Assembly (NCBI GenBank): GCA_016618085.1
Contig: JABLTG010000092.1
Coordinates: 16,160 to 80,159, forward strand
DNA length: 64,000 nt
Origin: Neovahlkampfia damariscottae
Lineage: Eukaryota > Heterolobosea > Selenaionea > Neovahlkampfiida > Neovahlkampfiidae
Reading direction: 5' to 3'
In this document: piece by piece, positions 39,782 to 51,800 of the stretch
How the letters are laid out: each line of letters starts with the position of its first letter
How positions within the stretch are numbered: position 1 is the first letter of the stretch
Notes under the pieces: generated by a model
The model's input: only the letters and a program-made list of their open reading frames with translations
The model's database searches: none
Told to the model about the DNA's origin: nothing
Program-made: the position numbers and the translations under genes

Positions 39782-42700
39782 ATGAGTCAATCTTTTATTT
39801 ATCCGACTTATGATATTGATTTATTACAATCTTTAGCTGGAAATGAAGAAAAGTTAGCCAGTTATTTAGAAGAAAAAAATGAAGAATTTGAAAGAGATTT
39901 AAAAAGGCAGATTTTAGATCCACTTTCACGTGCTGAACAAAGACGTGAATGGTATTCACGTGATAGAGAATTAAGAAATGAATTATTGGCTGAGATTATT
40001 GTTGAAAATGAAAACATTGAACAAGACATTAATGACAGAACTTATTTAGCTTTTGGTGAACAAAGTTATCATGGAACATTACTTTCAGAAGAGCTAAAAA
40101 AAGTACAAGAAGAAATGGAGAAATTAGAAGCTGAATCTGAATTTGTTGGACGTACACCTATTTTTTTAGGACAAAAAAATCAATTTTATGATGTAAATTA
40201 TTTACCTTTTGATACAGAAGAAGAAACTTTAGCTGAAAGAAGAGGAAAATGGTCTGATATTTTTTACACTCAACATGATGATGAATTCGCTGAAAAGAAC
40301 CTTGAACTTTTGGCATATGAATATATTCATGATCCTGAAATATATCAAAACCCACCTGATCCAGAATCTTTTAATGACTTTGATGATTATGAAGAAGCTC
40401 TTGTTGAATGGCAAGAAGACACAGAAAGAGCACTTGGTTATTTACAACTTCCAAGAGTTTTAGGTCGTCAAAAATATCGTCCTTATGTACTTCCTGAAGG
40501 TGATGAAAGTAACTCTCAAAAACAAAAAGAACTTGAAGAACAGAATGATGTTGGCAAGTAAAACAAAATTCATAAATTTAACTTTTTCAAAGTGTTTTAG
40601 GTAAACTTTTTAACAAATCTGAAGTTGATGAAACATGGGAATCACAACTTGTACCAATTGAACCAAAACCTGAATTTTATTCAACTTTTGAAGAATATGA
40701 ACTTGCTATGCTTCGTTGGTCTTTGGTATGTTTAGATGTAACTTTTGTGCCACCGCATCCTGCTCAATTTCAAAAATTATTAGGAATTCAAATGAGTGAA
40801 CAGCCTTCATTCTATCCTATAAGAGATATTCAAATATCAGAATCAGAAGCAAAGTCAACTTTAGTTCAAGAAAATGTTGAAGCTCATTCTGAAGAAGGAG
40901 TCAAACCAGCAACTGATTTAGGTGATTACTGGAAAAATATGAAACCTGAAGAAAGAAAACCATTTGAAGATTCATTAACAGATGTTTTAGAAAAAAACAA
41001 AAGTCAAATTTCAGAAATTGGAACTTACTTCAGAACTATCTCTGCAAAGTTTTTTTTTTTTTTTTTTAACAAACGTTTGTTATAGTTTTCATGGAACATT
41101 ACAAGAACCTGAAATAAATTTTATGAGAAGTTATATAACTGACGAAAAAGTTGAAACTGAAAATCCTAAAGACATTAGAGAATGGGTATCATTTCAAAGA
41201 CTTGAAAATTCATTAAATTATCTCATTTTTTTAGATGAATATTTAGAAGCTGCTGATGATTATGGAAAAAAACATCAGTTACCACTTATACGAGATGATA
41301 TTCCACAAGAAGAAAGAGAATCACAATCTTATGATTGTCCTTTAGTTGTAGACGGAAAAGATGTTTTATTTGAATGTGCAGATTTTGAATTAGCGAAAAT
41401 TATTTATGAAAGATTGAAAGATCCAACATATCGTGATGGTTTACAAAAAGTGTTGAAAAAGATTGATTATGGAAGTCGTTTAAAGAAAGTTAATAGTTGG
41501 TTTCATCCTTTAGAAACAAGAGAAGATCATGAAGCAAGAAAAAGATTTTTATCTGTTCACTTGGATACTATTAAAGACATCAAAGAGTTAACACCAATAA
41601 AATTCACAGAAATCTTTGAAACAGAAGCTCATTTAGATGTATTTCAATTTTGGTTGGAAGAAAAAATGCCAAACAAAATGACCATCACAATTAAAGACAA
41701 ACAAGAAACGTTAAAGACTTACAAACATTTGTTATATGCTTCATCCAACATAACAAATTTCAAAAGTTTACTTTCATTATTTCATTTAACAACAAATACT
41801 TTAACACATTCAAAAATATCAGCTTATGTTCTTTTATATTGTTCAACTCATTTAGCAGCTGAAAATTTAGTTTTGTTAATTCAAGCAAAAGATTTAACAA
41901 ATCTAAGATATCTTGCATTAAGTTGTTCATTTTTTGAAGAAGAACCAATGATTATTTTCGATTATGGAGTTGATTTAAGATCTCAAGTTGATAAAGTTTT
42001 TGGTGAAAAGAGTTATTCAGTTGATGATTTTCTTTCTGATTTAATGATTCTTTATTACTTAGATTGTATGGCAGTTTCATTATATGAAGAAGAAGAGTGT
42101 TATGAACATGTTTATCCTGTATTGATCAAATACATTGGAAGTTTACTTGATAAATGCGTAGACTGGATGGAATCACATCCAAACTTTTTAAATTATGATC
42201 TTTGGACTTGTTTGTCACATAGATCAAAATCTGTATCATCACTTGGAAGTTTTATTCTTTCATTTTTGTTTTTTGTTTCTCATAATAAGAAATTACCACA
42301 ATTAATCACAAATTGTTCAATTGTTACAAGATTAAGAGATATTGCAAAAAATACAAAATTCACTCACGTCAAATTATCAATTTCACGTATATTTCCTCAA
42401 TTAAGACAAAATCAATGGAAGACTTTATTGATTGATCATTACAAAGATTCTTTAAATGTGATGAATGATTTAGTTCATGTTGCAGAAGGAACAAAAATTG
42501 ATACACAACCACCATTACTTGCTTCCATTGTTTTTGATTATTTGACAACAAGTATCACTGTTAAAAAAACGGATCCAGAACAACACACTCTTAATTTGAT
42601 TAATGGATTAGTTAGTTCAGATGTTTTCAATCAATTATTAACTGCACTTGTTAACAGCACTCATCAGAAAACAATGCATGAAGGAACTGTTTTAGGAGCT

Positions 42701-43676
42701 CAATTCTTATCAAAATACATCAAATTTTTAATTTGTTATAAGAAAGTTGATGTTATTGAAGATGTCAAAAAAATGGGTTTCAAAATTTTTAAGAATAAAG
42801 TCAGAGGTGAAAAAACTGACATGATTCAAGTCTCAGAAAAAAGTATCTTTAAATTTTTAACTAACATACCTTTTAGATTTAACTGATTTATTTGATGTTA
42901 TTTGTATCTCAGATGATAGAAAAACAAGCAAAAAGAATTACAGATTACGTATTGCTTTATTAGACACTTTCAGATATTTAGTTAAAGTTCCAGGTCTTTT
43001 CAAATTAGCAAAGAATATTAAAGACTTTTGGCCAAGATTACTCAAATTATGTGAAGATGGAACAAATATTCAATTCAATAGAAATGCATGGAGACTTTTT
43101 TATCAGTTAATTAAATTTCATTCAGGAGTTATTGAAACATTAAAATCAAGTGGTCATTTATTATCATTTTTAAGTTTAATTTCTGGAACCACTGAAAAAA
43201 TCCAAACAAAAAAAGGAAAGAAAGAACAACAACAACATTTTGAAGATTCAGAAACAAAAATGACATCTAATATTTTAACAACTAATTCTCTTCATTATTT
43301 TTCAAAGACATTTCGTTTAACTAAACCTAAAGAAGTAAAAGATGATGATTCAGATGATGAAGAAGAAGGAAAACGTAGAAGTGTTGAAACTAAAATTGGA
43401 CATAATATTCCTGCAAAAGAAGTGACCAATGGCTATGATAGATCAATTCAATTATTATCTTCTTATGTTGCAAGTCAAAGTCAAATTTTAAAAATTATTG
43501 ATGATGCCTTTAGATCAGGTTTTAATGGTTGGCCATTTCAAGCTTTAACTCAATTATATTTGGCATTTCAACAACAACCTGCTTGTTCAAAAATTACACA
43601 AACAATCAGAAAAAATCAAGATTTTAAAGAAGGTTTGGACTTTTTTGTTGAAATTGCTGGTGATCCAGATGATTAA
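39782..43676 (+). CDS. Large unknown protein (1,262 aa), four exons
   Basis: Exons 39782-40557, 40593-41048, 41086-42842, 42877-43676; introns 35, 37 and 34 nt; phases close exactly. The N-terminal 400 residues are acidic with charged helices. A segment near 305-340 (P-K-P-E-F-Y-S-T-F-E-E-Y-E-L-A-M-L-R-W) recalls an earlier one near 200 (P-D-P-E-S-F-N-D-F-D-D-Y-E-E-A-L-V-E-W), so it is a repeated module. Residues about 550-1100 are Leu-rich helices like HEAT/ARM repeats. An acidic K-D-D-D-S-D-D-E-E-E linker precedes a final helical domain. ATTGG 39700-39704 is 77 nt from the ATG. No family recognised. Confidence 0.8.
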
Positions 43677-43829
43677 AGTTTTTCATTTCCCAAAAATTTT
43701 ACGATTATTTTTCCACCAATGAAATGTCATCGGATGTATTTTTTGGATTGATTTCTTATTGATGTAAATTAAAAGTGATTATTGTTTGAGAATTTAATCA
43801 ATCATTCCTCCACGTGGAATTGACATTTT

Positions 43830-43851
43830 ATTGGTGTTTCATTTTGATTGG
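43830..43851. promoter_or_regulatory. Tandem ATTGG boxes ahead of Rab gene
   Basis: ATTGG at 43830-43834 and 43847-43851; the nearer lies 28 nt from the Rab ATG at 43880. Confidence 0.45.
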
Positions 43852-43879
43852 TTTATTATTCCAACAACTTTCCAAATCC

Positions 43880-44674
<795 letters not shown>

Positions 44675-44886
44675 GAAAAAAAGAAATGTTTCATAAAGAT
44701 TAGTTTTTTAATTTTCTATTGGACCATTCCTCAGTTTTTGTTTTTTTGAGAACAAAAAAGTTTTTATTGACATTGATTGTTCATGTGAAAGTAGAGAAGA
44801 AAATTCTTGACAGTAAACATTTAGAAAAATTGAACCAATCAATGAAGAGATTCTCCAAACATTTTTTAACAACCAATTTTAGAAGA

Positions 44887-45811
44887 ATGAGCAAAATTTG
44901 TCAAACCAAAGAAGAGATAAAACATTTTATAGACTCACATGATACTTTTCTATTTGATTGTGATGGTGTTCTATGGCACGGAGAGCATACAATTAACAAT
45001 GTGCAAGAATCCATCACAATGTTAAGAAAACTGAAAAAGAATATATTTTTCATCACTAACAACAGTACTAAAAGTAGAAAGGCGTACTCTGAAAAATTTA
45101 AAACCAAAAATATTGAAGTTTCAGAAGATGAAATTTTTTCCTCTTCTTTCATTGTTGCAGATTATTTGAAAGGTAAGAATTTTTATTCCACTAACTTTAT
45201 AAGTCAAACATCCTGAAGTTAAAAAAGTTTATGTTATTGGAGAATCAGGAATTGAAGAAGAATTGGGTATTGCAGGAATTGAAATTGTTGACTCAGAACA
45301 TCATTTAACACAATTCATGGATGAAGCTAAAATGAAGTCAATTCCTGAAAAAGAAGTTCAAGATATAGATGCTATTATTTGTGGATGGGATAGAAGATTT
45401 AATTTTTACAAGTTGACTTATGCTTGTCTTTGTTTTCAATTAAAAGAAAATTGTCAATTCTTCGCGACCAATGAAGATTTTGCTGATAGAGTTGATGAAA
45501 AAAGAATGATACCTGGTGCAGGAATAATGATCAATGCTATTAAATATGCAGTAAAAAAAGATCCTATTGTTACAGGAAAACCAAATTCTTACATTGTTGA
45601 AAAACTTGTTAAAGAAAAAGGATTAGACAAAAGCAAGATGGTAATGATTGGAGACAATTTAAATACAGATATTTTATTAGGAATCAAATCCAATATCAAT
45701 ACAGGTTTGGTGTTCACTGGAGTAACGGATAAGGAAATTTTAGCATCCAGTAAAATTGAACCAACTTTTATTTTTTCAGATATTGGTGAATTTATAAAAT
45801 ACCTTGAATAA
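44887..45811 (+). CDS. HAD-family phosphatase (phosphoglycolate / 4-nitrophenylphosphatase type)
   Basis: Exons 44887-45172 and 45204-45811; 31-nt intron; 297 aa. HAD motif I F-D-C-D-G-V (nucleophile Asp24, acid Asp26), motif II F-I-T-N-N-S-T-K-S-R, G-W-D-R-R-F-N-F-Y-K-L substrate cap, T-G-K-P with Lys, and motif IV M-I-G-D-N-L-N-T-D-I are all present. It belongs to the PGP/NagD-like C2-capped group that hydrolyses phosphoglycolate and similar side products. An in-frame ATG at 44842 adds 15 residues rich in R/K and hydroxyl/aromatic residues, like a mitochondrial presequence. Each ATG has its own CCAAT (44835-44839 and 44873-44877), so two start sites are possible. Confidence 0.88.
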
Positions 45812-45849
45812 CTCAATAAAACTTATGAACAGTTTTCTTTTTGTTTTAA

Positions 45850-45854
45850 CCAAT
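45850..45854. promoter_or_regulatory. CCAAT box 4 nt from kelch-gene ATG
   Basis: TTAACCAATAGAA directly followed by the ATG at 45859. Confidence 0.5.
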
Positions 45855-45858
45855 AGAA

Positions 45859-46857
45859 ATGTCCAAAGATCTGTTGTTGTCAACAAAAGTACACACAACT
45901 GGTTCTGTGGTAAAACTTTCATGCCATTCTTCTATCAAATATCAAAATTCATTTTATGTTTTTGGTGGATACAATGATGATGTGAATAATGACGTTGACA
46001 CTTTCTATGAATTTGATTTGAAAAATTCAATCTGGAAAGAAATTCCAAAACAAAAAGTTTGGCCACCTTCAAGATGTTCACATATTTGTGAAGTATATAA
46101 AAACTCAATGTATATATTTGGTGGTCTAGGAACAAAAATGATGCAAGATATGTGGAAATTTGATTTTTTAACAACATCATGGACATATGTAGCTCCTGAC
46201 GTTAATTTACCACAACAAAGAGAAAGAAGTACTTCAGTACTTTATAAAGATTCTATTTTTATATTTGGTGGAAGAAATGAACTTCATTTGTTATCTGATA
46301 TTCATGAATACAAAATTGAAAAAAATGAATGGAACAGAGTTGTATTAAAATCAGGAACTTCACAAGTCAGAGTTGGTGCATCCGGTGTTTTATATAATGA
46401 TACATTTATCATCTTTGGAGGGAATGATTATTTTGAGCTTAAAAATACCATCGTGTTCTTCAATTTGATTGAAAAAACTTGGAAAGAAATTTCATTTGAT
46501 AATTCGCCATCACCAAGAAGAAGTCATTCTGCAGTGGTTTATAATGATAAAATGTACATTTTTGGAGGGAAAGTCTACCAAGATGATGAGCATGAAATTT
46601 TTGAATTGGACTTTAAATCATCATGCTGGAAATCAATTCCATTGATTGGATATGAAATTCGGAAAAGGGGTGTTCATTCCATGAAGGTTGTTGAAAATGA
46701 CATTTACATCTTTGCTGGAATGCACACAGGAATATGGTATGATGACCTTATTCGAATTTCCATGGATTCAAACATTTTCCAAAAGAAGTTGGAAAAAAAT
46801 TTAGAAGCAAGTAACTATATTGATGTACAGGTAACTTTTGAAAAAGGTGAACTTTAA
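45859..46857 (+). CDS. Kelch-repeat beta-propeller protein (332 aa)
   Basis: Single exon with six kelch units, each with F/I-F-G-G and a following W: F-Y-V-F-G-G-Y, M-Y-I-F-G-G-L, I-F-I-F-G-G-R, F-I-I-F-G-G-N, M-Y-I-F-G-G-K and I-Y-I-F-A-G-M; R-x-x-H/S-x-S motifs separate blades. No BTB or other attached domain lies before the stop. Likely a cytosolic interaction propeller (actin or ubiquitin-adaptor type roles exist in the family). Confidence 0.88.
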   Translation: MSKDLLLSTKVHTTGSVVKLSCHSSIKYQNSFYVFGGYNDDVNNDVDTFYEFDLKNSIWKEIPKQKVWPPSRCSHICEVYKNSMYIFGGLGTKMMQDMWKFDFLTTSWTYVAPDVNLPQQRERSTSVLYKDSIFIFGGRNELHLLSDIHEYKIEKNEWNRVVLKSGTSQVRVGASGVLYNDTFIIFGGNDYFELKNTIVFFNLIEKTWKEISFDNSPSPRRSHSAVVYNDKMYIFGGKVYQDDEHEIFELDFKSSCWKSIPLIGYEIRKRGVHSMKVVENDIYIFAGMHTGIWYDDLIRISMDSNIFQKKLEKNLEASNYIDVQVTFEKGEL

Positions 46858-46905
46858 TAAAGGGTATTCTGAAATTTTATTCAAAATAGCTCCACCTATC
46901 AAATT

Positions 46906-47577
46906 TTACATTGTTGAATTTTTAATGTCCTTTTGAAAATAATTGATATCCAAAGGTACTGCAGGATCATCTTCAAAATCTTCATTTATTGTATCTACTA
47001 ACTCACTTTCAATTTTTTTTGTTTTTTTTCCAAAATATTTTGCTAAAACAAAATTAACAGGATATTTGAAAAACTAACCATAGATACAATACAAAAATAT
47101 TACAATGCACGTATTTGTTCCCATTAAACATGCAAAAGGAATTAATATCAAAGGTAACCAAGGAGATACTTTCAAATCGGGTAAATATTCAACTCTTTGA
47201 ATTTTAGCGGTCAAAGTATTCACTTTTGATGGATTGACTACAGCAAGATAAATACCTTTTCTTATGATATTATAATCTGTGAATCCATTAAACACATAAG
47301 TTGTCATTTCATTTTTTAACAACGGTAGAAAATTTCTTCCAGCTGTGAATTCTTTAAGATTATGTGAATTTAATAAATATGCAGAAAAATTTCTGGTAGA
47401 CTGTACTTCAAAGTAAATAATATTTCCAGTGGTTCCAAAATCAAAAGACTGGTGCTTTCCTGCAGAAATGGTGACTTTATCATTGTGTATGATTGTTTCA
47501 GCTTCTTAATCAGAAGGATAATTTTTCTTACTAATTGTTTGATGAAAAAAAAACAAAAAAAACAAAAAAAGCTTCAT
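46906..47577 (-). CDS. Single-pass type I membrane protein (202 aa)
   Basis: Exons 47532-47577, 47079-47504, 46906-47042; introns of 27 nt (47505-47531) and 36 nt. The first exon supplies a signal peptide (M-K-L-F-L-F-F-L-F-F-F). A lumenal beta-rich domain with H-N-D-K-V-T-I-S-A-G-K-H follows, then one membrane helix (L-P-L-I-L-I-P-F-A-C-L, about 130-155) and a charged 45-residue cytosolic tail rich in K then D/E. No family is recognised; the size and topology resemble ER-Golgi cargo or accessory subunits. ATTGG 47581-47585 is 3 nt from the ATG. Confidence 0.75.
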
Positions 47578-47580
47578 CAA

Positions 47581-47611
47581 ATTGGCGATTATTGTGGTTT
47601 GGTTGTCCAAT
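47581..47611. promoter_or_regulatory. Two CCAAT boxes in a 59-bp divergent promoter
   Basis: ATTGG 47581-47585 next to the minus ATG (47577) and CCAAT 47607-47611 25 nt before the plus ATG (47637). Confidence 0.5.
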
Positions 47612-47636
47612 CAAATTTCTATTTTATTTTCAGTCA

Positions 47637-48636
47637 ATGCAAGGATTCAAAGATTTTTTTGACTCATTAAATGATGATATAATAATAGAAATAATCTGTT
47701 TTTTATCATTACATCAAGTTATTTACTCAAAATACCTTTCTAAAAACATTAAGAGAATATTGAGTTCAGAAAATTTCTATGAAAGACTTGTGGAAAGTCA
47801 TAAAATTGTAGTGATGAAAAATAATCGAAAATATACATCACATTGAACAAAGACTTTATAAAAATATATTCTTTGATAAGAAAGACATCAGAGTGACTCC
47901 AAAATGGAACAAATATCTTGAATCTGAATTTTTTCTCTCCTTAAGAGAAGAATGCATGAATTACTATTACACCTCCAATAATTTTGGTTCATTGAATTTA
48001 AATTCATTTTTATTTCCTGAAGGAGATGTTTCACATTTCAAAGAAGTGGTTGAAATGTTGAAAGAAGGAAGGGCTTTTCATAATCAAATTTTGAAATACA
48101 CAATCACACCAAGTAGATATATCCAAGATTCTATCAAAGAAAACAAAAAATTGTTATTTCATGATTTAGAAATCTTTGAGAATTTGATTTCAAAATTCGA
48201 AAAGAACGAAACTGTCACTGCGCAGAATTCAAATTTGACCATTTCACTGTAGAATTGGACATCACAGAACTTATGTGCTTTTGGATTTTCTATTCATAGT
48301 GCTTCCTTTTGTATTGATGACCGATATCAAATTATTGTTAATTATGAATTTATGGATGTTTTCTCAAAATACATTAAGAAGATAGAATATCATTTATATG
48401 ATCGGAATCAGGTGATAAATTTAGAAACAAGTTATATTGAATTTGAAAATGAAACATTAGTATTTCACCTTTTTCTTTATAAAAATGGTTTTATCATCAG
48501 AAAACAAAAACCTCTTGGTGATTTGAATCGCATTTTTGTTGGGTTGATGAAATACCTTCAGAAACAAAAAAATAAAAATCCCAAGGATATCAAGTATTCA
48601 TCATTGAAGTATGGAATTGAAATTCATCTCTTGTGA
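47637..48636 (+). pseudogene. F-box-like protein gene with two disruptions
   Basis: ATG 47637 follows CCAAT 47607-47611. The first 60 residues look like an F-box (F-F-D-S-L-N-D-D-I-I-I-E-I-I-C-F-L-S-L then Y-S-K-Y-L-S-K-N). The frame breaks near 47840 and continues in the +1 frame (I-E-Q-R-L-Y-K-N-I-F-F-D-K-K-D). An in-frame TAG at 48250-48252 then interrupts otherwise continuous coding to 48636. The TAG could be removed by a 39-nt GTCACT-TAG intron, but its donor and base content are unlike the others, and the first break needs a 73-nt intron. I favour a recently damaged gene. Confidence 0.45.
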
Positions 48637-48838
48637 AACCCCTTTCTGAATTTTTGTTCGATGAAACTCAAACTTAAATGGCTTCATGACCTACTTCATG
48701 ATGAAAAAAAGTGATGGTTTTATTGATGATTTGGTATTTGTAGGGTAAACTGTTCAATTTACATTTTTCGCCCTTTTGGTACTTTTTCTTTTTTATTCTA
48801 CCAATCAAACAGCATTATTCCAAACTTGGAAACGATAA

Positions 48839-51800
48839 ATGGAAACGGCGATTCAAAACATTGATCCAGGAGTAAGATTTCGTTTTTCTAAACAACTAAG
48901 GTTTTTTTTGTGACAACTATATCACTTTTTATATCAAGTTTATTTGTTTCTTTTTCTTTTTTGAGTCGGAAACTAAAACAGTAAAAAAAAAACAAAAAAA
49001 AAATTAAATTTAAAGACAAAAAAGCAATAAAAAGGAAATAAAATCAATTTTTGTGGAAGATTATATAATAAAACTTAACAAATTACTCGATTATGATTCA
49101 AAATCTTTAGAGGAACTGAAAGAGAAACAGTTAAAAGAAATTTTGACAGAAGTGAATCCACTGGTGCGGAACTTGCTCAAACAAGCGACTGAAGTGGAGC
49201 AAAAACTATTTCAGTACCAAAATTTGTATGATACATTGCTTGAAAGTCAAAATGTTGATGAAGTTGTACAAAAACAAAAAGATATTCTTGAAAAAGAAAA
49301 CAAGAAATTGAGAGAAATTGTAAGAAAAAAATGACACTCATTAACACAATAAATAGAAAAACAAACTAAATTTACAAGTTACAACAATGAAAGAAGAGGT
49401 GAAAGAGATACATCACATGGTGGCTAATGACAACACTCACGTAGACTTTTTTTTTTTGTTTAACTTTTGAATAGTTTCAATTGATGAACGATATTAATCA
49501 TAGAATACGTGATATTGAATATTATGAAAAATTAGAAAAGAAAGTTCGTGATTTGAACAGAGACAAACAAAAATTTGCACATGAAATTTATTCTTTACAA
49601 ACAAACCTTCAAAATACAAATGAAGCTATGTTAAAACTTGAAAGAATGGTAAAATCAATTATATCTGATTCTTTTTTTTTTAGACTCAAAATTCTGGTGA
49701 AATTGCTGCTCTCAAACGTGAAAAAGAAGAGCTTGAAGAAAAATTAAAATCAATGAAAAATGAAGAAAATTTGGAATCTTTAGATAGAAGCACAACTTCA
49801 CAAAAAGATGAAAATACAAAATTGAAACAAGAATTAGAAAAAACTGTTGAAGAAAAACGAACTGAGTCAAAATTACACAAACAAGAAATTGACAAAATAG
49901 TTCAAGAGAAAAAAGAGTTGATCTTTGACATGGAGAGTAAATTCAAAGAAGAAACTGGAAAACTCAAAAATGAATATGAAAAATTGTTGGAGGAGTCTGA
50001 AATTGCAAAGAATCAAGTGAATGATTTTCAAAAAAGGATTGATCAAATGAATTCTGATAACAACAATGAAACAAGCTCTTCTAAGGTTATTGTCAAACAA
50101 GAAGTTCAAGATGGAGAATTAAAGACTGAAAGAAAATTGGAATTGGAATCAAAAATACAAAATTTAGAAGATGAGAAGGTTTTTTTCAAAAGAAAATTAT
50201 CAGAATTGGATAAAATCATTGAACAAAAAGATGAAATATTACATCAACTTGGTCTTGAAAGAAAAACTTACACAAATAAAATAGATGAACTTCAAACAAC
50301 TTTGAATGAAAAACAAAGTTCTTTTGAGATGAAATATGAACAACTAAAAAATTCATCAGATCAAAAATCAAAGGAAGAAAAAGAGTTTCTCTTTCAACAA
50401 CAAAAATTATTTTCAGATCAAATGGAAACAATGAAAAAAAGTATTGAAGATTCAAAAACACAATTCAAAGATATCAATACAGAACTCAAACAAAGCAATG
50501 CTACTTTAAATGAACGTTGTGAATCTCTTTCAAAAGAAAAAGATATTTTATCTCAAGAGATGAATGAGAAAGTATTGGAATTTTTAAAAGAAAAAAAAGA
50601 ATTAGTTGATGAATTCAATGAAAAACAATCCAATTTCAGAAGTGAAAAAGAAGAATTTCAATCTATTGAAAAAGAACTTTTGAATAAAAATGGAATCTTG
50701 AATCAACAATTAACTGATTTGAAATCCATTTTTGAACAGGAAAAAAAAGAACTTTTGGAAAAATTTGATTCCAAAACTGAAGTTCCAAAGAAATTCACTG
50801 AAAAAGAATTCACAGAGTTATTGGAAAAAATAAAATCATTGGAAGATGAAAAAAACAATTTGATTCAAGAAAAAGAAAAATTGAACATCATCATCCAAGA
50901 TATTGAAAATTTGAAGAAAATAAATGATGATGAAAAGTCAGTCTTACATAAAAAGCTTGAAAAAATAGATTCTTCATTGGCTGATGATTCTACATTGAAG
51001 AAGTTAATTGAGTCATCAGATTCTCAAATCAAACTTCTTCAAAATAATTTGATTCAAAAACAGGCTGAACTTGAAACCTTAGATTCCGATTTTAAACAAA
51101 ATTTGTTTGATATTCAACAAGAAAATGAAAAAGAAAAACAAAGAATTGAACAAAAATATGTTGATGATATTCAAAGATACAGAGACGAAAGAAATGAACA
51201 CAAAAACAAACTTGATAAATTCAAAAGATTTTCGGCTCAGAGTGAAGCTGCAATTGAAGAATTGAAGAAATATCAAAAAGAAATGGTTTCAAAACATGCA
51301 GAAGAAAAAGAAAATATGAACCAGAAGCATAGTTCTCTTCTTGATCAAATCTCAAAGATGAAAGATTCACATGCAATGAAAATCAGTGAAATGAATCGTG
51401 AAAAAGAATCTTTATTGAAGAAGAGTCAACAAGAATATGAAGATAAAACTCGACAACTTCAAGAAGACATTCAAAATTATCTTGAATCTATCAGAGAATA
51501 TAAATCAACTGGTCAATCAAAAGAGAAATTACTCATGGAATTGACTTTGGAAAAAGAAAATTTACAAGAGAAAAATTTCGATCTTCGTCAAGTGAATTCA
51601 AAATTATCAAACCAAGTCGAAGAAATGCAAATGGAATTGAATGAATCCGAAAAAATGGAGCTTTTGTATAAAAGAAATGTTGAAATTGCGGAAAATGAAA
51701 AATTCGTTCTTTCTGAAAAACATGAACTCATGATGATTGAATTGGAAGAAAAAACAAGTTCATGGAATCACTTGAAGAATGAACTTGCTGCTCTTGAAGC

